Position numbers and translations under genes: made by a program. 54,643 bases of DNA from Oligoflexus sp. (GTDB lineage: Bacteria; Bdellovibrionota_B; Oligoflexia; Oligoflexales; Oligoflexaceae), in contig NZ_DASTAT010000131.1 of assembly GCF_035712445.1 (NCBI RefSeq), forward strand, positions 1-54,643, in the 5' to 3' direction. Positions within the stretch are counted from its first letter, which is position 1, and each line of letters opens with the position of its first letter. Positions 36,050 through 44,473 of the stretch are shown piece by piece. Below the pieces are notes generated by a model. The model had not been told where the DNA came from. It worked only from the letters and a program-made list of their open reading frames with translations, and ran no database searches.

Positions 36050-37261
36050 ATGCTGAATCAGGCCAACAATCGCAGCCACGGGCGCTTCATCAAAAAGGAT
36101 GATCCTGTGCGCAAGGTGATGAACATCAGTGAATTCAATCTGATGGAAATCTGCGACAAGCCCGTGACCTATCATGATAACGCCAATGCCAATATCATCC
36201 ATAACCGCCTTCACGCGGAAGAGGAGCTGGCCGAAGGCGTACGGGATTCCTACGAAATCAATATGAGCTTCCCGCACGAACTGCGTCCGGTCATTCGCCC
36301 TCTCGACTTCACCGAAGAGTGGAAGAAGCAGAAAAAAAGAATGGCCAACCGGCATCACCGGCTGGAAGAGGAAGAGGAATTCGAGCTGGATGTGACCAGC
36401 CTTTTGAAAGAGAACAAGATCGACTTCAAAAAGGCGACCTTCAGGGTCATTGAAACCGCGATGCCGCAGCAGAAAAAGGATGTGAAGGAAGCCAAGCCGG
36501 CCGTAAACCTTTTCCCGCAGGCCATGCCGGTGAAGGCCAATGTCGAAGCCAAGGCCGCAGCTCCTGCGCCTCAACCCGCGCGTCCCGCGGCGCAAAAAGC
36601 TCCCCCGCCGCCTGCACCCGAGCCGACGCATCATACGCAGGCCGATGCCGATGACTTTGTTCCCTATGCCCCGACCCGCGACCGGGCGAATCCCGAAGCC
36701 CAGGTGCAAAGAATGGAGCCGCCGAAGCTGACCGAAGAGGAAAAGGAAACGCTGCGCAATGAAGCGCGGGCTGAAGGTTATCAGCAGGGCTTTCAGCAGG
36801 GCGAGGAAAAAGGCACGCTGAGCGCCCAGGACAAAATCACGGCCATCACGGATGAACTGGCCAATATCATGGAAAATCTTCAGGGCATGCAGAAATCCAT
36901 CCTGACCCATGTTCAGGAGAATTTTCTCATGATCTGCCAAAGCTTTCTGGAAGCGCTTTTGCACCGGGAGTTCAAGGTCAATCCTGAATCCTTCGGCGCT
37001 GTGATCGAACGGGCCATCTCGGATGCCCTGCCGGATGATGAGTTCATCATTCATGTGAGCCCCCAGGCTTTTCAGGATCTGAGCAACTGGTCGAATCCCG
37101 AAATGCGCCGCCGTCTGCGGGTGGATGACAAACTGCAGAATGACCACTTCCGCGTCGAAGGCAAGCACTCCGTGATAGACGGGGATCTGCCGAAAGTGAT
37201 TCGCGACCTTTTGGATCAGGCGGATATTCAACTGTTTGAAAGCAAGGAAAAGGCGGGTTGA
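36050..37261 (+). CDS. fliH: Flagellar export regulator FliH, long N-terminal extension
   Basis: The 403-aa product is nearly twice the usual FliH length. The first 150 residues are unrecognised, including RPLDFTEEWKKQKKRMANRH and an acidic patch EEEEEFELDV. A Pro/Ala-rich linker (about 180-205) follows. The FliH core starts near 225 with the acidic coiled coil (LTEEEKETLRNEARAEGYQQ, then GFQQGEEKG; the G-x3-G glycine repeat) and ends in a domain like V/F-ATPase subunit E. FliH controls the FliI ATPase. It sits between fliF and fliI; its TGA overlaps the fliI ATG. Confidence 0.88.
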   Translation: MLNQANNRSHGRFIKKDDPVRKVMNISEFNLMEICDKPVTYHDNANANIIHNRLHAEEELAEGVRDSYEINMSFPHELRPVIRPLDFTEEWKKQKKRMANRHHRLEEEEEFELDVTSLLKENKIDFKKATFRVIETAMPQQKKDVKEAKPAVNLFPQAMPVKANVEAKAAAPAPQPARPAAQKAPPPPAPEPTHHTQADADDFVPYAPTRDRANPEAQVQRMEPPKLTEEEKETLRNEARAEGYQQGFQQGEEKGTLSAQDKITAITDELANIMENLQGMQKSILTHVQENFLMICQSFLEALLHREFKVNPESFGAVIERAISDALPDDEFIIHVSPQAFQDLSNWSNPEMRRRLRVDDKLQNDHFRVEGKHSVIDGDLPKVIRDLLDQADIQLFESKEKAG

Positions 37262-38622
37262 TGCAAGACCTCCGGAATCTCAGGCGTCTCGACGCTGGCC
37301 ATCTGAAGGCCAGCTTTCAGTCCATTCCCTGGTCCTTTCACGGGAAAGTCGCCGAAATCGTCGGCACCCTGATCGAAGCCACCCTTCCTGGCTGTCACAT
37401 GGGGTCCATCGTCAGCATCAAAGCGAGCGATCGCAAGGATCCCATCATTGCCGAAGTCGTTGGTTTCCGGCGCGATCGGGTTCTGCTGCTCCCCTATTCG
37501 CATTTGAATGGCGTCTCGCCAGGATCAACGATTCAAACCGTGCGTTCCTTTACGCAGGTGCCCGTCGGTGATTATCTTTTAGGTCATGTTATAGATGCCT
37601 TCATGAATCGACTGGACGGCGGGGATCTGTCCGCGCCGGAAACCAGCGAACTCTTCGACATTGATGCACCCGCACCCAATCCCATCGAAAGGGCGCGCAT
37701 CGAACGTCCCTTGAGCCTTGGCATCCGCGCGATGGATGCGCTTCTGACTTTCGGTGAAGGGCAAAGGATAGGTATCAGCGCCGGATCAGGCGTGGGGAAA
37801 TCCGTGCTGATGGGCATGATCGCCAAGCACAGTGAGGCCGATGTGAACGTCATTGCCCTGATCGGTGAACGGGGTCGTGAGGTCCGTGAATTTATCGAAC
37901 GCGATCTGGGTCCCGAGGGTCTGCGGCGTTCCGTCGTCGTGATCGTAACTGGCGATCAATCGCCCCTGATGCGGATTCGCGGAGCCAAGCTCGCGCAAAC
38001 CATCGCCGAATATTTTTCCGCGCAGGGTAAACGCGTGATGCTGATGGTCGATAGCCTGACCCGCGTAGCGATGGCCCAAAGGGAAATCGGCAACGCCGTC
38101 GGCGAACCACCGACGACCAAAGGCTATACACCCTCGGTCTTTTCCCTTTTGCCGAAGCTTTTGGAACGTGCCGGCCCGCAACCCCGGGGCCATGGACCGA
38201 TCAGCGGTCTTTATACGGTGCTGGTCGATGGTGATGATTTCAATGATCCCATTGCCGATGCGGTGCGCTCCATTCTGGACGGTCATATCAACCTGACTCG
38301 TGAACTCGCGATGAAGGGGCATTTCCCGGCCATCGACATCACATCGAGCGCCAGTCGTGTGATGACCGATATCGTCTCGCAGGGCCACTGGCAGCAGGCG
38401 AATTATTTCCGTGAACTCCTTGGTGTTTATAACAGCAGCCTCGATATGATTCAGATCGGCGCCTATCATCCCGGCACCAATCCGAAACTGGATGAGGCCC
38501 TGCGCATTATGCCTCTCATGGAAGCCTTCCTGAAGCAGGGCATCCTTGAATCGACGCGCATGGACGATGCCATGACCGGACTCCGTCGCGTGCTCTCGGG
38601 CATGCCGCATAAAGGTAACTAA
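37261..38622 (+). CDS. fliI: Flagellum-specific ATPase FliI
   Basis: ATG 37261 shares one base with the fliH stop. The 453-aa product has Walker A GSGVGKS (about 175-181), RGREVREF, a Walker B (LMVDSLTR), and the export-ATPase GEPPTTKGYTPSVFSLLPKL block, then GHFPAIDI. It is the hexameric ATPase that drives flagellar protein export with FliH and FliJ. Confidence 0.97.
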   Translation: MQDLRNLRRLDAGHLKASFQSIPWSFHGKVAEIVGTLIEATLPGCHMGSIVSIKASDRKDPIIAEVVGFRRDRVLLLPYSHLNGVSPGSTIQTVRSFTQVPVGDYLLGHVIDAFMNRLDGGDLSAPETSELFDIDAPAPNPIERARIERPLSLGIRAMDALLTFGEGQRIGISAGSGVGKSVLMGMIAKHSEADVNVIALIGERGREVREFIERDLGPEGLRRSVVVIVTGDQSPLMRIRGAKLAQTIAEYFSAQGKRVMLMVDSLTRVAMAQREIGNAVGEPPTTKGYTPSVFSLLPKLLERAGPQPRGHGPISGLYTVLVDGDDFNDPIADAVRSILDGHINLTRELAMKGHFPAIDITSSASRVMTDIVSQGHWQQANYFRELLGVYNSSLDMIQIGAYHPGTNPKLDEALRIMPLMEAFLKQGILESTRMDDAMTGLRRVLSGMPHKGN

Positions 38623-38624
38623 GC

Positions 38625-39080
38625 ATGGCTGATCCGAAGCAGAAGATGAAAAAGATTCAGCCACTGATCAAGATCCGCAAACTTCAGCTGGATCAGGAGA
38701 CGGCTCTGCTCAATCAGATTCAATTGAAACGTGAAGAGGCGACCCAGGCCCTGATGCAGTCCCAGCAAACGTATATCGAGGGCGTGGAGAAGCTGAATCA
38801 GGAGCGCCAGAGTTCCGAACGGAAGATGCTGTCCGCCCTGGAGCACGGCGTGGATTACGCCAAGGCACAGTGGTATCAACGCCTCATGGCTCTTCGGGCT
38901 GTGGAAGAGGAGGAGCGCCTTCAATTCCGTCAGGTCACGGAGGCCCAAAAGCGCATGAAGATGCTGGAGCACCTGGACGAACGCTATCTTGAGCAGCATA
39001 TCAAGCAGATGAATGTCCAGGAACAAAAGCAGATTGATGAGTTCGCCATTTCCATGAATCGGCGCAAAGCACAGGAGTGA
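38625..39080 (+). CDS. fliJ: Flagellar export protein FliJ
   Basis: The 151-aa product is almost entirely a coiled coil of heptad repeats (IRKLQLDQETALLNQIQLKR, then EEATQALMQSQQ). It follows fliI by two bases, which is where fliJ belongs. Length (about 150 aa) and antiparallel coiled-coil form match FliJ. Sequence conservation of FliJ is low, so the call rests on form and position. Confidence 0.9.
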   Translation: MADPKQKMKKIQPLIKIRKLQLDQETALLNQIQLKREEATQALMQSQQTYIEGVEKLNQERQSSERKMLSALEHGVDYAKAQWYQRLMALRAVEEEERLQFRQVTEAQKRMKMLEHLDERYLEQHIKQMNVQEQKQIDEFAISMNRRKAQE

Positions 39081-39083
39081 GCC

Positions 39084-39848
39084 ATGTCAACCGCCGCTCA
39101 TCTTTTGACCCGTTATAGTATCCCGTCCATCATCCTTCTGAAGGTGGCTGTCATCAGCTACATCATGATCGGTGATAAGAAAATGTTCAGCTTCGGTGAT
39201 AAACCCCTTTGGGGCCAAACCGAGAAAGCTGCGGCGCCTCTGGATGCTCCGGCGCCCGTCATCGCCGCTGTGGATCCTGAAGAGTCGGAAGCCGTCGCGA
39301 AAAAGCGCCGCAGTTTTCTGGATGATCTTTTGAACCTGCCCAAGATCAGCACCGAGGGCATGGACAAGGATGAAGTTGGCCGCTACTTCACCATGCTGGA
39401 AAGAAAGCAGAGCCAGATTGAAAACCGCATCCATATTCTGACCACGCGGGAAGAGCAGCTCAAAAACCTGGAAAAGTCGGTCGATGAGAAGATCAAAAAA
39501 CTGGAAGACGAGATGATTTTCTTCCAGCAGACCATTCAGAAGGAAAAGCAGCTGCAGGGTGAGCGCCTCGACAAACTTGTCGAATTCTATCAGAAAATGG
39601 AAGCCAAGAAGGCCGCTGCCGTCTTTGAAAAACTTGACAAGGACCTTGTGGTTTCGCTCTTCAATCGCTTTCCCCAGAAGCAGACCACGCAAATCCTCGC
39701 GCTCATGAATCCCGATCGTTCCGTGGAACTTTCGGAATACTATGGCCGCATCAAATCCGCGAAGGAATACGAACTGCTGAAGGAAATCAACGTCGCTCTG
39801 CGCGGCCAATTTGAAGAATGCAAAGGCCTGCCTAAAAACGTACCCTGA
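39084..39848 (+). CDS. MotE-like/MgtE-N-like flagellar protein
   Basis: The 254-aa product has one N-terminal membrane helix (about 12-28), a linker, a long coiled coil (about 100-165: LERKQSQIENRIHILTTREE, then QLKNLEKSVDEKIKKLEDEM), and a C-terminal domain. That domain reads FYQKMEAKKAAAVFEKLDKD then VVSLFNRFPQKQTTQILALM, the helical pattern of MgtE-N and of the MotE chaperone of MotC in some flagellated bacteria. Position after fliJ fits. It probably helps build the stator or a motor accessory ring; no partner motC is in the window. Confidence 0.8.
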   Translation: MSTAAHLLTRYSIPSIILLKVAVISYIMIGDKKMFSFGDKPLWGQTEKAAAPLDAPAPVIAAVDPEESEAVAKKRRSFLDDLLNLPKISTEGMDKDEVGRYFTMLERKQSQIENRIHILTTREEQLKNLEKSVDEKIKKLEDEMIFFQQTIQKEKQLQGERLDKLVEFYQKMEAKKAAAVFEKLDKDLVVSLFNRFPQKQTTQILALMNPDRSVELSEYYGRIKSAKEYELLKEINVALRGQFEECKGLPKNVP

Positions 39849-39924
39849 ACTCTTTCCTTGTCCCCGCGCGTCGTCCGTGGCATATTTGCAGCCCATCGCA
39901 TTGAAGGCGCGCGCGAGGTTACGA

Positions 39925-40875
39925 ATGAAAATCATATTCATGGGTTCACCCGAAGAAGTTGTGAGTCCTCTGCGGACTTTAATGGATCATTGCCGCAGCG
40001 GCGCTACGGATGAACTGCTGGGCGTGGTCAGCCAGCCCGCGCGTCCAGCCGGACGCAAGCAGGTTTTGACCGATCCTCCTGTCGCTGCCTTTGCCAAGGA
40101 ACAGGGACTGACGGTTTGGCAGCCGGAAAAAGCCAGCGCGGCTGATTTTCTGGACGTCCTGCGGCAGGCGGCTCCTGACGTCATCATCACCGCGGCTTAC
40201 GGACAAATTCTGAGCGACAATTTCCTGAAAATCCCGAAGCGGGCCACGATCAATATCCATCCCTCGGCTCTGCCGGCCTATCGCGGCGCGACACCTGTGC
40301 CGGCAGCCCTGCTCGATGGGCTCACGGAAACAGCCGTGTCGATTCTTTTCACAGTCAAAGCCCTGGATGCCGGCAACATCATTCTCCAGGAAAAATTTGC
40401 GATTGAACCGCAGGAATACGCGGCCAGTCTCACGAGTCGCCTTTTTGCCGCGAGTGGCCCCATGCTGCTCCAGGCTCTTGATAAGCTGCGCGATCCTGAC
40501 TTCACAGGCACGCCACAGGATCCCAGTGCTGTCACCTTCTGTAAGAAAATTGCGAAGACAGACGGTCAGATCAACTGGGGACAAGCTGTGGATAAACTTG
40601 TGAATGAATTTCGTGCGTATAAGCCCTGGCCCGGTTCCTTCTGCTTTTGGCAGGATGCGCGCGTTGTGATCGAAGATCTGGAACAGGCCGGAGGCGACGT
40701 TCCCCAGCTTGAACCCGGTGTCTTCCGCCTAGATCGCAAGTCCAAGGCGCTTTTGGTCGGAACCGGAACGCATCCTATCTGGATCAGGCAGCTGAAACCC
40801 GCTGGCTCCAAAACCGTGGACGCTTTGTCCTTCTGGAATGGCGCACGGCTTAAGGATGAGGGGAGATTTCACTGA
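39925..40875 (+). CDS. fmt: Methionyl-tRNA formyltransferase
   Basis: ATG 39925 has GAGG (39915-39918); the frame is open upstream but overlaps the previous gene. The 316-aa product has the formyltransferase core: IIFMGSPE start, ITAAYGQIL, NIHPSALPAYRGATPV with the catalytic His of HPS, and the later C-terminal Fmt domain. It formylates initiator Met-tRNA. It overlaps purN by one base. The fmt-purN pair lies 77 bases after the flagellar genes on the same strand without an obvious terminator between. Confidence 0.92.
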   Translation: MKIIFMGSPEEVVSPLRTLMDHCRSGATDELLGVVSQPARPAGRKQVLTDPPVAAFAKEQGLTVWQPEKASAADFLDVLRQAAPDVIITAAYGQILSDNFLKIPKRATINIHPSALPAYRGATPVPAALLDGLTETAVSILFTVKALDAGNIILQEKFAIEPQEYAASLTSRLFAASGPMLLQALDKLRDPDFTGTPQDPSAVTFCKKIAKTDGQINWGQAVDKLVNEFRAYKPWPGSFCFWQDARVVIEDLEQAGGDVPQLEPGVFRLDRKSKALLVGTGTHPIWIRQLKPAGSKTVDALSFWNGARLKDEGRFH

Positions 40876-41498
40876 TGGTCTCTATCCCACGCAAACGAGT
40901 CGCATTGGCCTTATCAGGCGGTGGCCGAACTTTGAAGAATCTGATCGCCCAGGAACATACCCGGGCTTACCGTATTGCTGGGGTCATCAGCTCGCGCGAG
41001 GACTGCCCTGGGGTCGAGATCGCCCATGAGCTGGGTCTGCCGGTCTTCGTCGGAACTTTCGGTAAAAGCGCAGTGCCGACGCTGGTGGAGGACCTTCATC
41101 AATGGCTGCGTGATGAAGAGATTGATTGGATCGCGCTTGGCGGCTTTTTGAAACCTTTTCCCAGCATTCCCGGCTACGAGAATCGGGTGATCAACATTCA
41201 TCCCGCCCTCCTACCGGAGTATGGTGGCAAGGGCATGTATGGGATGCATGTGCACCGCGCCGTGCATGCGAACAAGGAGACTGTGACAGGAGCCAGCATT
41301 CACTTTGTGAATGAGCATTACGATGAAGGCTCCATCATCGCTCAGATCCGGGTGCCGATCGCCGGACTTTCTGATCCCGAGGCCATTGCCTCCAAGGTCT
41401 TCAGCAGTGAATGCCGGCTTTATCCGGAAGTGCTTGATCGTTTGTGTCGAGGTTCGCTACCCTTGGCCGATGGAACCATTTTCACGATGGAGGCCTGA
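40875..41498 (+). CDS. purN: Phosphoribosylglycinamide formyltransferase-like protein
   Basis: The 207-aa product has ALALSGGGRTLKNLI near the N-terminus, IALGGFLKPFPSI, the active-site NIHPALLPEYGGKGMYG, and GASIHFVNEHYDEGSII with the conserved Asp. These are the purine GAR transformylase features. The GGR loop in place of the usual GSGSN of phosphate binding is unusual, so substrate might be a GAR analogue; PurN remains the best call. The ATG overlaps the fmt stop. It uses the same formyl-tetrahydrofolate donor as its neighbour. Confidence 0.85.
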   Translation: MVSIPRKRVALALSGGGRTLKNLIAQEHTRAYRIAGVISSREDCPGVEIAHELGLPVFVGTFGKSAVPTLVEDLHQWLRDEEIDWIALGGFLKPFPSIPGYENRVINIHPALLPEYGGKGMYGMHVHRAVHANKETVTGASIHFVNEHYDEGSIIAQIRVPIAGLSDPEAIASKVFSSECRLYPEVLDRLCRGSLPLADGTIFTMEA

Positions 41499-41500
41499 TT

Positions 41501-41776
41501 ATGCGAGGCGAACAACTGAACGATCAAAATTTCCTGGAAAAAGTCTATCGTTTTGAAGACCGCCAGGCCGGTGTGAGCCTGATCTTCAACCCGGATGAGA
41601 ATATCTTCACCTACAATGCCTATTGTTTGGAAACCCATATCATGAAAGAATTATTCACTGTTGAGCAGGAATATCTTGAAGATGCGCTCGATCTGATCAA
41701 CGCCGAATTCGGGAGTTGGGAGCTTGTTGACCTTTCTGAAAAAAGTTCGGGTTGCGGGAGTTGCGCGGCGAAATAA
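41501..41776 (+). CDS. Small conserved-looking protein with C-terminal CxxC
   Basis: The 91-aa product starts at ATG 41501, three bases after purN stop, with GGAGG 9 bases ahead. It has an acidic globular pattern (LEKVYRFEDRQAGVSLIFNP) and ends SSGCGSCAAK. The CGSC could bind a metal or form a disulphide. It is a probable member of the fmt-purN transcript; I recognise no family. Confidence 0.6.
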   Translation: MRGEQLNDQNFLEKVYRFEDRQAGVSLIFNPDENIFTYNAYCLETHIMKELFTVEQEYLEDALDLINAEFGSWELVDLSEKSSGCGSCAAK

Positions 41777-41783
41777 TTCTTTC

Positions 41784-42797
41784 ATGCCTATCTCCTGGCT
41801 TTTGGGATCTCTTCTCATCAGCCCTTCTCTTTCCGCAAAGGAGGCCGCAGCGCCTCCGCCCCAGTTGCCTCAATGCGATCTCATCTCCAAAGGCCCTGGC
41901 GTCGCTCTGCAAAACCAGGAAATCCTGCTTCACAACTTCCTGAATGAGTTCCTTGAAGCCATCCGCAAGGATGAGTGGAATAAGATCGAAGGCCTCTTTC
42001 ATCCGCGTGCCAAGCGAACCAAGGATATCGGCGATAAGATGAAGGCGATCCTTCAGAATCGTTACGATGCTCCATGGCAGTTCTCGGTCTTTCGCGTCTG
42101 GCGCATCAAAACCCCGAATGCCCGCAAAGCTATCCTGGATTCCTGTCCGGATGCCAGCGGCGCTCACATCATTGCGCAGAACGGGTATGAAACGCAGTAT
42201 ATGGTCTGGCTGCAGATCATGGGACAGAATGAACTCGGCCGCATCATGCTCGCCGTGGCCCCTGATAAGGGCCGCATGTATGCAACCGCGCTCAGGCTCC
42301 AGCAATGGACCCAGCAGGGCGAGGATGCAGAAGTCTGGGTGCAGCGCGCGGAGGAGCGATTCAAAGCCGACCAGAAGATTGCTGCCTACATGGCCCTCGA
42401 CGTCGCCCAGAAACTTCTCGCCGGTGAAGATCTTTTGATCTATCCCCGCCAGCGTCAAATCCTTGACGTTCGCAAAGGGATCATATCGCAGGCAGAGCTG
42501 GTCAAGAATGCGAACGAGAGCATGAACATCAAGACGATCGCTTATGTCGGCAGTCTTCTGACCAAGGAAGGTGTGGGCATCCTGATTCGCGAAGTCATCG
42601 ACAAGCAGGAAGTCACGAGCATACTGCAGGAGCGCTGTAAAAGCCGCGCCGAAGGCCTGATCAAGATGGGCTGGATGATTCCAGGCAAGACAGGTCTGCG
42701 TTGTAATTACATTTTTCCAGGGATGGATCCGGAAAAGGATTCGCAAATGGGCGGTTTCTATTTCGCGCCCGAAGACTTAGCAAACACCAAAAAATAA
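41784..42797 (+). CDS. Exported protein of unknown function
   Basis: ATG 41784 gives 337 aa beginning with a signal peptide (MPISWLLGSLLISPSLSAK); an in-frame TTG at 41724 would add a basic N-region but overlaps the small gene. No clear ribosome site was found for either. The mature protein reads as a helical domain with the pattern HNFLNEFLEAIRKDEWNKIE then FHPRAKRTK. In this NTF2/SnoaL-like or lipoprotein-like context it may be a small sensor. Cysteine pair CDLI...C. A strong terminator follows at 42827-42850, closing the fmt transcript. Confidence 0.55.
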   Translation: MPISWLLGSLLISPSLSAKEAAAPPPQLPQCDLISKGPGVALQNQEILLHNFLNEFLEAIRKDEWNKIEGLFHPRAKRTKDIGDKMKAILQNRYDAPWQFSVFRVWRIKTPNARKAILDSCPDASGAHIIAQNGYETQYMVWLQIMGQNELGRIMLAVAPDKGRMYATALRLQQWTQQGEDAEVWVQRAEERFKADQKIAAYMALDVAQKLLAGEDLLIYPRQRQILDVRKGIISQAELVKNANESMNIKTIAYVGSLLTKEGVGILIREVIDKQEVTSILQERCKSRAEGLIKMGWMIPGKTGLRCNYIFPGMDPEKDSQMGGFYFAPEDLANTKK

Positions 42798-42826
42798 TAT
42801 CTTTCCTCTCCACTCTTCGGACTGAG

Positions 42827-42850
42827 AAGGCTCCCTTCCCTGGGAGCCTT
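42827..42850 (+). terminator. Rho-independent terminator
   Basis: AAGGCTCCC (42827-42835) and GGGAGCCTT (42842-42850) form a perfect 9-bp stem with loop TTCCCT, followed by TCTTATT. It closes the fmt-purN transcript and possibly the whole flagellar transcript. Confidence 0.8.
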
Positions 42851-42947
42851 TCTTATTGTGGTAAACTATTTTTAGAGCTTCCACGCCCCATCTGAAAGTG
42901 ATAAAGCCGTTTCAACGGCCTACCTATCTCCATGTTTGAGGTTCGCT

Positions 42948-44468
42948 GTGCCCAGCAGTGCATTGCATAAGTTACAGTCCTTTCATCAGGAACTTTATCA
43001 GCATGCGATTCAAGCGACGCAGCATATCACTTCGATGAATACAGCGGAAATTTTCGCTTATTCCCGCAACTTTCAGGCGTCGTTGCCATCGACATGGCTG
43101 CCCAGCAGCATTGATGAGGTGGCTGCGCGCATTACCGCGGCGCATATCACGCTGTTCGGTGACTTCCACACCTTGCGGCAATCCCAACGTGGATTTCTCA
43201 GGATTCTGCGCCACATTCGGAGTCGCGAACCAGGCCGTCCCCTGATGGTGGCGCTGGAAATATTCAATGCCGAAGATCAACCTGCGATCGACGAGTTCCT
43301 GGCCGGACGTTTGCCGGAAGACAAATTCCTGAAGCGCATCGACTATCATAACAAGTGGGGTTTTCCCTGGGAAAACTATCAGCCGATCGTGGCTTTCTGC
43401 GCGCAGCAAGGCATCCGCGTCTCGGGCATCAATTCGCAGTTCGACACCCCGAATCGTTTGACAAGGCGCGATGCCTTTGCGGCGAATATACTGAATGAAT
43501 GGGCAGAGAAAAATCCACAGCAGCTCTGCCTTTGCCTGATTGGTGAATATCACCTGGCAGACCAGCATCTTCTGGCTCATTTAAACCCTGGCATCAAAAC
43601 GGTCCGCGTGGTCAATAATATCGACGATTACGCGTTCAGCTCCAAAAAGCTGCCCACAGAGAGCACCGACTATCTGCGGCTCGCGCAGGATTTTTTCTGC
43701 GTTCTGAATACGGCGCCCTGGATCAAATGGCAGTCGCTCGCGATGTGGGAGGAGTTCCATGCGAGCTGGGATGGAACCCATGGCGATGATTTCGACCTTT
43801 ATACCGAGCATCAATACGACTTCGACTATCAGCTGCTGCATATTCTGAAAGCCTTGAATCAGTTCATGGGTTTGAAGGTCAATACCAACGATCTTTCGCA
43901 CTTTGACCTTTACATCAAACCTGACAAGGCCACGCGCAGCTATATCAAAGCCAAACTGAAACTCACGCGCACGGAACTTTCCGCGGCCGAGCGGCGCTGC
44001 GAATTGGATGGCTTTGCCTACTTCAGCCCCTCGGGAACTGTGCTCCTGCGTGAACCCAGCATCAATCGCTTTGCCGAAATCGCCGGCTTCTACCTTTACG
44101 ATATGCTCCAGGCACCTCGGCGTGAAGGACGACTGAACTTCATGCAAAGGATTGAAAGACAGGCCTGCGGAACCCTCGCGGCTTCCATCATGAATCCAAG
44201 GCGTCCGCGCGTCTCCGAGGAAGGCGTTGACCTTCTGCGGAATCCCGAACGGATTCTGGAGGATCTGTCCCGACTTCATGAGAAAGACAAGCACCAGGAC
44301 TTTGGCCTGAGCCGTCACCTCGGGGAGTATCTGGGTTCGGAAATCTTTCAGCGGCTGGCGCTGGGGGAAGGTCAGCATCTGGAGGAGAATCTGCGCCGCG
44401 TCTTCAAAAGCAATCTCCTTTCCATGCTGGAGATCTGCTCTATGGATCAGCGGCCTCAGGTCGCCTAG
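42948..44468 (+). CDS. ChaN-like (Tiki/EreA-like fold) protein
   Basis: GTG 42948 follows GAGG with 6-base spacing; a TTG at 42936 overlaps that site. The 506-aa product has ITLFGDFHTLRQSQRGFLR and PLMVALEIFNAEDQPAIDEF, then YHNKWGFPWENYQPIVAFC and CLIGEYHLADQH. These are the blocks of ChaN-family haem-binding/Tiki-superfamily proteins (GDxH, ALExF, GExH). There is no signal peptide, unlike ChaN itself, and the C-terminal 230 residues are an extra unrecognised domain. The conserved His/Glu set suggests metal-dependent hydrolase activity; function is open. Confidence 0.65.
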   Translation: MPSSALHKLQSFHQELYQHAIQATQHITSMNTAEIFAYSRNFQASLPSTWLPSSIDEVAARITAAHITLFGDFHTLRQSQRGFLRILRHIRSREPGRPLMVALEIFNAEDQPAIDEFLAGRLPEDKFLKRIDYHNKWGFPWENYQPIVAFCAQQGIRVSGINSQFDTPNRLTRRDAFAANILNEWAEKNPQQLCLCLIGEYHLADQHLLAHLNPGIKTVRVVNNIDDYAFSSKKLPTESTDYLRLAQDFFCVLNTAPWIKWQSLAMWEEFHASWDGTHGDDFDLYTEHQYDFDYQLLHILKALNQFMGLKVNTNDLSHFDLYIKPDKATRSYIKAKLKLTRTELSAAERRCELDGFAYFSPSGTVLLREPSINRFAEIAGFYLYDMLQAPRREGRLNFMQRIERQACGTLAASIMNPRRPRVSEEGVDLLRNPERILEDLSRLHEKDKHQDFGLSRHLGEYLGSEIFQRLALGEGQHLEENLRRVFKSNLLSMLEICSMDQRPQVA

Positions 44469-44473
44469 CTGGT

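Noticed and set aside
34396..36051. A 551-codon open frame opposite fliF
   Set aside because: Shadow of fliF codon bias; the sense frame has all FliF features.
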